Notes under the pieces: generated by a model
What the model was told of the DNA's origin: nothing
Databases searched by the model: none
What the model saw: only the letters and a program-made list of their open reading frames with translations
Source: Membranipora membranacea
Lineage: Eukaryota; Bryozoa; Gymnolaemata; Cheilostomatida; Membraniporidae
NCBI GenBank assembly: GCA_914767715.1
Contig: OU612067.1
Coordinates: forward strand, 12,653,001 to 12,717,000
DNA length: 64,000 nt
Reading direction: 5' to 3'
Shown: positions 15,001-24,240 of the stretch, in pieces
Layout of the letters: each line of letters starts with the position of its first letter
How positions within the stretch are numbered: position 1 is the first letter of the stretch
Made by a program: the position numbers and the translations under genes

Positions 15001-17585
15001 TAATTAAAAGAGAGTCTCATCCCATTACTAGATTAGCCTAGACGCCACGTTTTGTCACAGGTAATCCTGAAATTCGGGATAAGGTACACCACCACCCACC
15101 CTCAACATAAAATCACTGTAAAAAGAATCCAGAAGCTATCCCCTATATTAGAAATATGTACAACTTGATTATGATGATGATGATGATAGTAGAACAGCTT
15201 TTTGATTGCTCAATTACAGGCATACAGGAAGCAGACACATTTGATAGCTACACAGGCTCCTCTGCCGACAACGGTAGCAGATTTCTGGAACGTGATATGT
15301 GATCAAAAGATCAAAGTGATTGTTCATCTGGATTCAACGGTGGTAAGTTTAATCAGCTATCAGTTTAGTAGTTCCCCATACCAAAATAAACTAAACTTTG
15401 GCTAATCGGAAGGATGAGAAATGGGCAACATCAGGACAAAATGAAGATATAGAAAAAATATTAACACACAAGAATTATTTAGCTGGATCAACCCATCTTG
15501 AAATGCGCCCCGATAATTCCCAAAACTGGAGCTCTCGGTTCTAAGTGCACATTGCTACCCTACATTGTGTCAATGATGCGATAGGTAATCAATAGCTATC
15601 CACTGCGAGATCAACTATGATCTAATTTACTTGCATTTGAAGAAGATGGTAATGACCCAGAATGCATGCGAATCGATTCAGGGATTTGCTGTTAATCTCT
15701 ATCGCTTACCTGTTGCACCGTTGGCACAAATGAGAGTAGCCAGACTCAATAAATCTGACCCTTCTAGAATACATCCCGAAGGTCGGAAGCCATCAAAGAA
15801 ATCCACAAATGTGCAGCAAACTATTTTTCCTGCCCCTTCAATCTATTTATAGAAAGGAGAGGAATTCTATCCAGCATTTGATGGTGGTGAAACTGCTATT
15901 GATGATCAGAATAAGGTTGTCAGAAGAGTGCAAACTACACAGGACAATGGTGTCTCATTCATCAAACTTCAGTTCAGCACTTTTTATGAGGTGAGGACCA
16001 TAAACTCACTATAAAGGGCAAATTATCTAGTCACATTTTGGCTACGTGATCTTACTTTTTAAAACTGAAGTTGGGGTCAATTTTTCTTAAGAACTTAACT
16101 TCCCCTCAGCATAAGAGCCCCAAATACGCAACTTTTCTCAGTCAACTACCTGTATAAAAGTAATGTCATCAGTATCCACAGCAAATTTGGTGACTTAATG
16201 ATTAAGATTGCCATCTGATCATATCTGTAGGATTGCGAGGTAATGGTGATGAGCGCTGATAGCTGGCACACTGTCAGTATCCCCACAGTAACAGATATGT
16301 TACACTATCTGGAGAGTCTGGAGAAATGCCAACAGCAGACCGGGGATAATAGAATCTGCATAGTTAGCAGGTAAGGAATGAATCAAGAAAATGGTGGGAT
16401 ATTTTTGCTTTTTGATTATTTATTGCCTCAGTTGGACGTGGTAATTCCATTTTAATAACGATTCATAGAGTGAAAAAGGGGGTTTCATGTGTGTCCAGAA
16501 ACAAGTCTCAATTTAATTTGATTGTTTTATAGCCAAAACATTCCATGAAGTGGAAAGATTTCAATGATGAAAGATTAAATCATTATTAAGGCCAAATATG
16601 TAGGCTCTGATTGGGCAGCTGGATAGGGAAAGAGAATCAACAGCCAATCAGATCTGGCACATCGGCTACTTATGCCTTCTTTTATTTATTTATTTCTTCA
16701 ATTCCTTATTTATTTATTCATTTATTTCTTTCCTTATTTATTTCCTTATTTATTTAGTTAATTAGTTATTTATTTATTTATTTATTCATTTATTCATTTA
16801 TTCATTTATTCATTTATTCATTTATTCATTTATTCATTTATTCATTTATCCATTTATCCATTTTATCCATTTATTCATTTATTCATTTATTAATTTTTTT
16901 TTTTTATTCACTTTTTCATTTATTTGATTATCTAGTAATTTATTTATTTATAAGCTCTTATTTGTGTATTTCTTGATACTATATAAATATACAAATTTTA
17001 GCTCACTTGGCTTTATACCTTCTGTGTTATTTTTGTAGTGATGGTGGGATGAAATGTGGACTGATTATTTGTGCTTACAATGCTGTTGAGAAGATGAAAG
17101 CAGAGCAGGAAGTTGATGTCTATAACTCTGCACTCATGGCGAAATACAGACGGCCACAATTTATTAATTCCATGGTAGGAGCAAAATTACTTTTGAAGCC
17201 AAACACATAAATTCACATTAAGAAAACGTTAAGATCAAATTTGAATTTTACTTGTGCGTCCGATCCTTAAAAGATGATCTTCACAAAGAAATCTCTGATA
17301 TTCAGGCAGCTCTTACATAACATTGATACTATGGGGGCACTTGCCTGATTAATGTATTAGTAAATTATAACCATCAAATTTAAATTTCAGCCGTTTTTCA
17401 TATCTGCATGGTGCGGCTAGAGTGAAAGTCTCTAACATCAATTCTGCTGGTGCTGTAGCAGCATTGTTTTTACTTGTGTATAAGGAAATCTTATCCTGTT
17501 GTTTTAGGAGGAGTATGCATTCCTGTATGATGTACTCAAGAGCTACGCAGATCAATTCTCAGACTATGCTAATTTTGGAGTGTGA
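2..17585 (+). CDS. Receptor-type protein tyrosine phosphatase (5' partial), FN3 repeats + TM + tandem PTP domains
   Basis: Single-pass receptor phosphatase that would remove phosphate from tyrosines at the plasma membrane. The first exon is cut by the window edge. My exons: 1-40, 320-485, 758-849, 1230-1440, 1715-1824, 2487-2652, 3291-3391, 3576-3771, 4211-4314, 5191-5383, 5672-5777, 6305-6590, 6701-6746, 7007-7124, 7377-7489, 8123-8226, 8907-8994, 9245-9318, 9824-9860, 10163-10260, 10818-10943, 11608-11756, 11930-12065, 13673-13816, 14338-14449, 14738-14814, 15220-15342, 15853-15990, 16231-16370, 17039-17174, 17508-17585. All splice phases match and the joined frame is open for 1,268 codons, ending in TGA. 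Order: five or more FN3 units, furin-cut membrane-proximal module, helix, D1 (active signature), D2 (dead). The layout resembles LAR and R2B receptor phosphatases, but the missing N-terminus prevents assigning a subfamily. Confidence 0.93.
4315..4332 (+). other. Tandem duplicated splice donor (in-frame 18-nt extension)
   Basis: The exon ends CATTATAAG followed by GTAAGT. Eighteen bases later the same CATTATAAG recurs, followed by GTAATA. Using the second donor would insert six residues (VSEHYK) without changing frame. The first donor matches consensus better. Confidence 0.6.
4333..4640 (+). mobile_element. LINE 3'-end fragment (reverse-transcriptase protein tail) in an RPTP intron
   Basis: The intron after exon 4211-4314 holds an open frame to a stop at 4638. 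Its end reads [20 protein letters not shown] and then a short Lys/His tail, the typical C-terminal tail of non-LTR retrotransposon proteins (LPxxIR, then a spaced FKxxL). T-rich sequence follows from about 4650. It lies in the same orientation as the host gene, and the upstream polymerase core is absent. The family was not determined. Confidence 0.6.
5672..6746 (+). other. Membrane-proximal module with furin-type cleavage site
   Basis: Exons 5672-5777, 6305-6590 and 6701-6746 encode a module like the membrane-proximal ectodomain of LAR/R2B receptor phosphatases. It contains CYIAAVFEP and DFTVGS, a [19 protein letters not shown] strand, and NxS/T sites. The basic run RRKR followed by Ser at 6354-6365 is a furin consensus, placed where vertebrate receptor phosphatases are cut into two non-covalently linked subunits. 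Cleavage in this species is inferred. Confidence 0.75.
7007..7124 (+). other. Transmembrane exon of the receptor phosphatase
   Basis: The exon reads into a Thr-rich stalk and then about 23 uninterrupted hydrophobic residues ([20 protein letters not shown]...), ending in a basic YIKR stop-transfer. It enters in phase 1 and leaves in phase 2. The next exon (7377-7489) is a Lys/Pro-rich juxtamembrane stretch with repeated KP dipeptides. Confidence 0.85.
8123..13816 (+). other. PTP domain D1 (predicted active)
   Basis: Exons 8123-8226 to 13673-13816. Visible signatures, in order: the [15 protein letters not shown] stretch keeps the phosphotyrosine-loop Tyr; DFINAS; a [15 protein letters not shown] core; the WPDHDVP loop with the general-acid Asp (exon 11608-11756); the P-loop [10 protein letters not shown] split across the intron between 11756 and 11930, keeping both Cys and Arg; and the Q-loop Gln after MVQTEKQY. 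All catalytic residues are present, so D1 should be the working phosphatase. Confidence 0.9.
13040..13345 (-). mobile_element. LINE reverse-transcriptase remnant (C-terminal thumb region), antisense in an RPTP intron
   Basis: The reverse strand of the 1.6-kb intron 12066-13672 encodes [15 protein letters not shown] followed by a long Leu/Arg-rich helix ([14 protein letters not shown]). This is the conserved end of a LINE reverse transcriptase, normally I/VRPxLxYxSPVW and then LExxQ. An in-frame stop lies just before it, and the frame is lost on both sides, so it is a dead fragment. The stretch is richer in G+C than the surrounding intron. Confidence 0.6.
13932..14149. mobile_element. MITE, GGCCCTG/AGGGGAGG family, copy 1
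   Basis: A 218-base element in the phosphatase intron 13817-14337. Left end CAGGCCCGTAGTTCTAGG, right end CCTAAGCTACAGCCCTG (inverted), with GGGGAGG/CCTCCCC just inside. The internal AGTGGCCCAAAAA and GTGTCAGAATCAGCTC are shared with the copy at 24905. It sits in TA-rich target sequence. Confidence 0.75.
14338..17585 (+). other. PTP domain D2 (catalytically dead)
   Basis: Second phosphatase domain, recognised by [45 protein letters not shown] and its position. The P-loop reads [10 protein letters not shown] where [10 protein letters not shown] is expected, so the nucleophilic Cys is Ser and the phosphate-binding Arg is Lys. No WPD loop is visible between the [12 protein letters not shown] strand and the helix near 16270. 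D2 domains are commonly inactive and regulatory; this one is more degraded than the vertebrate LAR D2, which keeps Cys and Arg. The protein ends about 25 codons after the last intron. Confidence 0.88.
16677..16965 (+). repeat. TTTA/TTCA tetranucleotide microsatellite
   Basis: About 290 bases of ATTT and then ATTC repeats (tandem TTTATTCA units, with a T10 tract near 16895) fill part of the intron between phosphatase exons 16231-16370 and 17039-17174. Confidence 0.9.
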
Positions 17586-18329
17586 GGATCTTGATAGCTC
17601 CACACCACAGCATCAGGTTAACTGGAGGACATTTGTTACTATTATGTATTCCCTGAGTGTCTAAGTTTAATCTTCTAGTTTTGAAATCTCAATCTTCCGA
17701 TTCAATCAACTTTAATTTGTTACCATGGTAATTACTTCACAGCTTTGTCTGTTTCATCATAGTTATTACCACAATGCAATGGAGGTAAAAGTTTGTTAGC
17801 CTAAAAAAATGATTGTGCCTTTTGCAAAGATTTCTGTGCCATAATGCTGATATATTTTGGAATGTTTATGCACACCTTTTTTGTTATTTGTAACTGACAA
17901 AACTAAGCATAACAAATATATATGATATGTTATCATATCATCATAATATACTTTATCTACTGGTTTACATATTTTTGTGATAAGAGAAATTGAGTTTATA
18001 TCACATAACTATTTGCAACTTTTTATTTTATTAATAAATAACCTTTTGTTTTGTTCACCTACTGATATTATGATACTAACACTCCAAACTATGAATAAGT
18101 CTGATATTGCATAAAACTATATCAACTTGATTGCAGCATCTTAATTTGAGAAACATGTTTTGGTGTTGCGACTACCATTGAATCAATCCTATAACCCTTC
18201 CCTTTTTATTTTTGCTTTGATATTATCTGTTTGCTTTTTCTTAAATTTTTTTTACCCTAGTATTGTATATCCAGTTTTGTAACTGTCCCGCTTTGTACCC
18301 TTTTTTACTTTAATATTGCTTTTCAAAAT

Positions 18330-18335
18330 AATAAA
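18330..18335 (+). terminator. Candidate poly(A) signal of the receptor phosphatase
   Basis: An AATAAA hexamer 745 bases after the TGA at 17583-17585. Earlier near-matches exist, so the true 3' end is not settled. Confidence 0.35.
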
Positions 18336-19277
18336 ATTGTACGTTGCACCGTCAACTCCAAATGTGTGTTGTTCAATCCAATCAGCATGTCAATTCTTGT
18401 CATGCTAGGGTTGCTAACTACTACATAATTGAGGGGCACCTAGGCGCAATTTTAAATTCAAACCTTCATTACCAAAACAAAGAGGCATGCAAAACTAAGC
18501 ATCATTGTTCAAAATTGCATTTGAAGAACAGAATTGCTTTCCTTTTTTTTTATTTTCATTCTAAAAATCATGCATTGTGTAATTGGAGTGTCCTCCAACA
18601 CAATAGTCTCACAACTAGCCTAATCTGTCGTATATCGAAGAGACATATATGCTGTGGACTGTGTTCAGACAGCTCACCAGATCTGACCGTTAGGGATCGT
18701 GCCCACTACGAGAACGCCGGCCTAGGATGATCCAGGCAATTAGGGTTTGTCCCCCTTGGCTGTGGGTTTTGTTCACTTTTTGCAGCAAATTTTATACCTG
18801 CTAATACAAGTGATTTATTTGGGAGTTGGCACCGCATCGCTCAGGATTACATAACTCCCATTTATGGCTCATCAATGGCAAACAAGTAAGAATAAGTGCC
18901 CTGAGCTGTGATTAAGAAACATTAACTAGGACTTATTTGAGCTAGTTTAGGTGTAACTCAATCTGAGCTAGCACTTTTCACTCAATAAATGGTTATATGA
19001 AGTTAATATGAGATCGAGTAAACAATAGCTGGCAATAATTTGCAATGTTTAAAGCCCGGGCAAAATGGTCAAATTATTCCTCCTGTGAATAATTTACTCC
19101 TCAAGGGTGGTTAGTCTCGATCTATAGCTTATTATCTCATTTACTTGGCTGATCATTCCAGATTTGAATGATTGATTGGACCTCCAGTGTGACAAAGCAA
19201 TGGCTTTGGGAGAGTCCTTTATCGCCCGAAAAAAAATTCTATAGAAGAGCCATTGAATCATGTGGGTAGTGGTCATC

Positions 19278-19329
19278 CGGTAGGGAGGTCGTTCAGGGGG
19301 GGAGCAAGAGTCTTGGGGGCTCAGACTAG
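19278..19329 (+). repeat. Dispersed G-rich repeat, copy 1
   Basis: Shares the core GAGTCTTGGGGGCTCAGACTA with three other places in the window (near 39307, 44551 and 45366). G-runs lie just before it. It is a short interspersed element of unknown class. Confidence 0.6.
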
Positions 19330-19738
19330 ACATTAAAATCTTGATATTTAATTTCCAATTTGTAAGGTAGATGTAACCATCCGAAAACATGTAATGGAGG
19401 TGTGACAAGCGTCGATCAAGTTTATTTTGCTAAACTGGTTGCCATGCGAACAGACCATGGCATTCGAATGTAAAGTCAGGTAAAATGGCAATTTTTTAGT
19501 ACAGTTCTATAGCATAGCACACCATACTATATTCTTTAGCAACAGAGTCATTATAAAGAACGTTATGTCATCAAGAATACAAAGTCTTTCCACAACAAAA
19601 AGCGACGGCTTTTACTAGTTGGCTCACAAATCTTGACTCGACCTCCTTTTCTAATCTGTAATCACCAACCTATGCTGAATTTAAGGCTAACAAGCTTGTA
19701 CACACTTACTAAACAGTATTTGGATTATGGATTATGGA

Positions 19739-19795
19739 AGCCTGTCTTGACAGGTTTTTTTTGACGGGGGGAGCAAAGCTTGGCAAGACAGGCTA
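19739..19795. repeat. Foldback element, TAGCCTGTCTTGAC family, copy 1
   Basis: Begins AGCCTGTCTTGACAGG and ends GGCAAGACAGGCT, an inverted pair around a short G-rich middle. The same ends recur near 23133, 41345 and 62021. Confidence 0.65.
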
Positions 19796-20543
19796 GGATC
19801 ATGGGTACCTACAGCAATTGGATTGCCAAATAAATCAGGTCAATGATATTACTATAAATTCGATCCATTCTTTGAGTGCATGACTTTGTGGAATTGCTAT
19901 AAAAATGCTGTTTCTAATTACTTTGTAATTGGACACTTTTTGGCAATTAACAAAACAATTACATAATATTCAACACAATTCTTTTGTCTGAAAAACTGCT
20001 TGCTATAGGATCAAAGAACACCGCTTACTTTCGCCTTCTTGTGATATTTGACCTATGTTGTTTTACTACTGTTTAGAAATGTGGCAAAGAACACAGTAAC
20101 ACTTTCCAGTTACTCAATTACAAAGAAGGCCGATGTTTTGTGTAAAAACTTTACACACCGCATATTTATTATGAAATATAACCCCAACAACTAATTCAAT
20201 AATCAGTTGTAAAAAATATTCATTGAGCAAAAATATTGAGCATTTAAAAATTCATAGAATGATAAAGTTTCAAACGTCATCTTAGATAATGTCGCTCCAG
20301 TCAGACTAATTACATCACACAACCCCCTTTAATGAGAATGTTATGGGACTGAAAACTAATGTTTTTGTCCTAAGGTTTGTCTTTTTCTAACGGAGAGTGC
20401 TCTACAGTTGGTATTTTGTGACTGATATTCCAACTCAGGCCATGTTAAGGCGTTTTGATTGCAGTAAAAACCATTGTAACCTCTCGGCTTGAAAAAATCA
20501 ACCAATTGATGGACAAAGAATCTAATGGAATACAATGTTCTAT

Positions 20544-20549
20544 TTTATT
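20544..20549 (-). terminator. Poly(A) signal overlapping the stop codon of the 20545-24240 gene
   Basis: On the minus strand the gene ends TATAAATAAAATAG. The TAA stop is inside an AATAAA hexamer, so the 3' UTR could be only a few dozen bases. Confidence 0.5.
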
Positions 20550-23500
20550 TATAAGGAGTTTGTTGAATTTGTTTTTGAGCTACTTCGTTGACATGTTTAT
20601 GCTTGCCGATGAAGCCGACTGGATCCCTGCTACTCCTAACCTTAGCTGAGTATGGTAGACGTTCATGGAGTGGTTCTCTGGGCGTGGATGGTGTGTTCTC
20701 TTTTCGGGGCGATGTTAATGGACGCTGCTTCCCTTTTCCATTCGGCTTGTCCTGTCCATCTTCAAACACATAAAAAGATACTATTGTTTCATCTTTCACA
20801 TTTTTTACATGAGATCACTTTCATGACCAGACAATATATACATCCATATTGCTTAAAACCTCGAAAGCTGCTAACCAAAGATACAATAACACATCCTAGA
20901 AAACTAGAATGCATCCTAGAGGTGAGGCCATGGGAGACTTTCTGAACTGGGAGTGAAGCAGGCTGCCAAAACTGATACAGGTAGTAATCAGCCATTGGCG
21001 GAGACACTGTGATCTTAGTCAATAGGCCGAGAAGCAATATTATGGCAATGGATTTTTCCTTTTATGTGACCTCGAGCTCTAAGGATATTCAAAGGGTTTT
21101 CTTTCATTGGTTCACATTGTCGACAGACTGTTCCAGGTGCTGTGGGAGAAGTGGGCAATCAGCCTCTTTGGGGATCAAAGCCGCGGAGGGTAACACATAT
21201 ACAAGGGGAAGACCAGACAGCTCAACAACCTTTAAAACGTTGTTTGTTTTAAATGGACATATTCATAGACCGTGTCACCGTACAGCTATAGTACAGCAGG
21301 CAAAGTTCTAGGGTTATAAGGGAAGCTATTGGTCGAAAACAGGAAAACAAGCAGCGGGATACGTGGAATAGTATCGCAGGGAATAAGTGCAAGGGGACTA
21401 GCAGGGAAAAGCGAAGTGGTATAAACATAAAAAACAAAGAGTGGGTGGATAAAAACCACAAAGAAAAACTTACATGCAAACAACATCTGACAGATAAGAC
21501 CAATATTAGATTTCAAGGGAATGACAAGGTATGGAGTTTACTGCCCCTCAACTGGGCAGAAACTTGCTTGATAAGTTTTACAACACTCACAAGGGTACCC
21601 GGAAGGTCACGTTTGTAGCTCACGGAAAGGGGAAAAAGGGAACAATGGGCAACTTGTCAGTAATATAATAATACAGTGAGATAACACAGGAAAATAGTTT
21701 TTCACTTCACACTTTCAGTGAAATGTGGATCACTTTATCCAGGAATACAACACAAGGGTGGCGGCTGAGCTTGGTAGCCCATTACTTTAATTCAACAAGG
21801 GACACCAACGTCCAATGAGTAGTAAATGGAACTTTGGTTGTTTGCTGTGCTATGGAAGCAGAAAATATCAGTAAGTAAGTAGAGAGAGCCGGGGTATCAC
21901 TCACTACAGATGTGTGGTTAGAAGTAGTGCCTTCATATGGAGTGACTGTGTTTTGTCTGTTGTTAGTAGTTGTCCTACCCTGATCCTGTGTGCTGTCGGC
22001 TTTCTTTCGATGGCCTGCGTAGAGTCTGTCTGCGATCTCACCAGCCTCTGCCACTGATACACACCTAAAGGAGGGAGCTGGCTCCAGCTATCAGATATTT
22101 TAAAAATATATACATGTTACTGGTGGAACATACAATGTAAGCTGGTTTATGCAAAACTTATTATTCAAAACTCCTGTTAATTCAGATGTGGAAAATTTGG
22201 TCTCTTCAGCCAGATCTCAATGCATTTTAATGTCACTTAATTCAGACTCTGCTTTTTGTGGTCTCCGTAGTTTTGAATTAAGTGGACTGCACTGTATCAC
22301 ACAAATAGTTATCATCGCAAATCAACAAACCTAGAAGATTAAGGTAGAATTTAGATTAGCTAGTTCGGAGTGAATTTGTCTAAGCTAGCACATCTTTTAG
22401 CTAGCTAGGTGGGTAATTGATAGCCAGCAGTAGGTTTCACCATTCTCTGTCACGGATAAGCTAGAGTTAAAGTTAGCTAGTTTAGAGATAATTCATGTAA
22501 ACTGGCCTTAATTTTAGCTAACTAAGGTAGGAGTTAAAGAAAAGAATTCCACTATTTTGAGCATGTGCCAAAGGTCGCACTTTTCCTCTTGTAAATACTC
22601 CATTCCTGTAGTATAATAATTATCATCAGAAATCAACATAATAGTAATTTTATTGAATGTAAGGTTGCATGTTCAATAATTGTTTCAATCACTATAATAG
22701 TATGTCAGATTTCCTAATGCGGTCACTGTTTCTAATATAGTTTATAGGGTGCTGCCATATCTGAATCTATTTTCGAACTCAAATATTGATTTAACTCAAT
22801 ATCGGTCACTCAGTGGACAGCTTTCTAGTCAGCGCTAATGGCAACTAAGTATACCTAGAAAGCAGATTTGTATTTAAAAGTTTGCAGAATGTCCAATACT
22901 CATTCTAGACAGCAATGGTCCAAATTTCAAACAGCATTTAGGCATATTTAGAATGATTGTTCCAGGTATATCTAGACCAAGTTTGGTCCATTTGCCTGCA
23001 TTCAGAGCTTCTACCTCTCCACTGCGGCGTGACCAGTGGAAGGGAGCAACTGGAATGCAGCCAATTGGATTAAACTTGATCTAGGTGTATCCCTCGTAAA
23101 CATTTAACTTCAGTATAAACATGGTATAGCCATAGCCTGTCTTGACAAGCTTTGTTTGTGGCTGAGCCGGTTCCTCCCTCACCCCCCTCCACGACATAGC
23201 TTGTTAGGGTAGGCTGGGATTTATTCAAATACAAGACTAGCACACAGACAGAGATAACAGCATACCTCCATAGGAGAGTAGTTCTGTTTCGCTGACTTTA
23301 GGATATTTTCCCTCAGCTCTTTGTCTTTCTTTGCTATCCTCAACTGATCCAGGTTAGGGTAATCCGCTGTAAACAATAATACAGTCACTGAGTGATCCAA
23401 GGAAATGCAATTGCATTGTGCAATATGTAATGTATACATACGGCAACAGTCCCACAATGCATCTGTTTATCCACTTTAAAACAGTAAAACAGCCCACAAT

Positions 23501-24240
23501 GCACCTGCTTATCCATTTTAAAACAGTCAGAGAGTGACCCACGGGTATTTGCAGTGAGCCTCCCTCTCATGACACATAAGTACCTAATTAAACATGTCAG
23601 ATATGTTGTCTCATTGAGTCCATTCACCATATCTTTATTGAGCAATATCCCACAATGCACCAGAGAAGGAATTTCTCAGAGGATGCCCATCAATAAATGA
23701 CGGATATGTTCTGGGTTGTTTTTTTCCTGCTGCATCATTGGTAATATTACTAGTTGCGCAAGGTAAAATGATATGTGTGGATGCAGGGTGATGGGATTTG
23801 ATTGTAACCTGGATTACTTAGCAACAAAGTCTCTGAGCAGCGTTGACCAAAACCAGGGTTTTATAATGATGGTATTGACATTTCTCCTTAGAGAGAATTA
23901 AACTAACAACTTCTCATACTTATTCACAAGTTGGTGCTGATGATGATCAGTCAATAAGATCAGGGTAGGGATTTATGGAGTTTAAACCCTGCAAAAAGCT
24001 GTTGATATAAAACTTTACTTGGCTAAGTGAAAATTGTTCTCTATAGAACCCTGTTGCATCAGGTAAAAAAAAATCATTTCTATTTGGAAACTTGCCAAAG
24101 GACATCGATCAATATCTATTTTTCGATCTGTTTGGTTTTAACCGACCTGATGTCCTATAGAACATGTTAGAAGGCGTTCCGAAGTACAGGTGTCTAATAT
24201 TCTTCTGCCTGACAGCCACTATCGTAACGCTGGTAGCCAT
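20545..24240 (-). CDS. Unrecognised small protein gene (four exons found, model incomplete)
   Basis: Exons on the minus strand: 24240-24147 (ATG at 24240), 23366-23266, about 22053-21979, and 20759-20545 (TAA). Exons 1 and 2 join in phase 1 to give a basic, helix-rich start (AVRQKNIRHLYFGTPSNMFY, then DQLRIAKKDKELRENILK). Exons 3 and 4 join in phase 1 (EAGEIADRLYAGHRKK, then a Pro/Lys/Ser-rich tail KQRPLTSPRKENTPSTPREP). Exon 2 ends in phase 0, while the protein-like frame of exon 3 needs phase 1, so a small exon is probably missing between 22060 and 23260. There is no signal peptide or membrane helix. The charged, low-complexity tail suggests a cytoplasmic or nuclear protein. I do not recognise the family. 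Confidence 0.5.
22973..23083. mobile_element. Short MITE-like inverted-repeat element
   Basis: About 111 bases bounded by 31-base imperfect inverted repeats. The left end starts TAGACCAAGTTTGGTCCA and the right end, read in reverse, starts TAGATCAAGTTTAATCCA. Both continue to TGCATTC, with about five mismatches. There is no coding capacity. The end sequence partly recurs near 57745 in a KSR intron. Confidence 0.65.
23133..23217. repeat. Foldback element, TAGCCTGTCTTGAC family, copy 2
   Basis: Starts TAGCCTGTCTTGACAAGC and ends AGCTTGTTAGGGTAGGCT. Its middle, TTCCTCCCTCAC, is shared with the copy at 62021. Confidence 0.6.
23438..23527 (+). repeat. Two-unit tandem repeat of about 44 bases
   Basis: Two adjacent units, each with CCCACAATGCAYCTG, then CTTATCCA or TTTATCCA, then TTTAAAACAGT. 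A third partial unit (CCCACAATGCACC) is at about 23649. It lies in intron 1 of the minus-strand gene. Confidence 0.75.

Larger units (their letters stand above)
17586..20544. other. Intergenic/3' UTR region without recognised genes
   Basis: AT-rich DNA between the phosphatase stop and the converging minus-strand gene. It holds the probable phosphatase 3' UTR (17586 to about 18340), one copy of the GGGGCAAAAGTCTTGGGGG repeat near 19280 and one TAGCCTGTCTTGAC foldback near 19740. Open frames here (for example 18344-18730) show no recognisable protein character. Confidence 0.6.

Noticed and set aside
15631-15852. Open frame before phosphatase exon 15853
   Set aside because: Ends at the acceptor of exon 15853-15990 and is out of register with the D2 sequence; intronic.
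16677-16965. CRISPR-like regular spacing
   Set aside because: Continuous tetranucleotide microsatellite without spacers, in a eukaryotic intron.
18344-18730. 128-codon open frame after the phosphatase gene
   Set aside because: No splice context, domain or codon pattern; consistent with chance in 3' flanking DNA.
21249-21516. Overlapping minus-strand hydrophobic open frames
   Set aside because: Inside an intron of the unknown minus-strand gene, no ATG context or splice links; likely chance.
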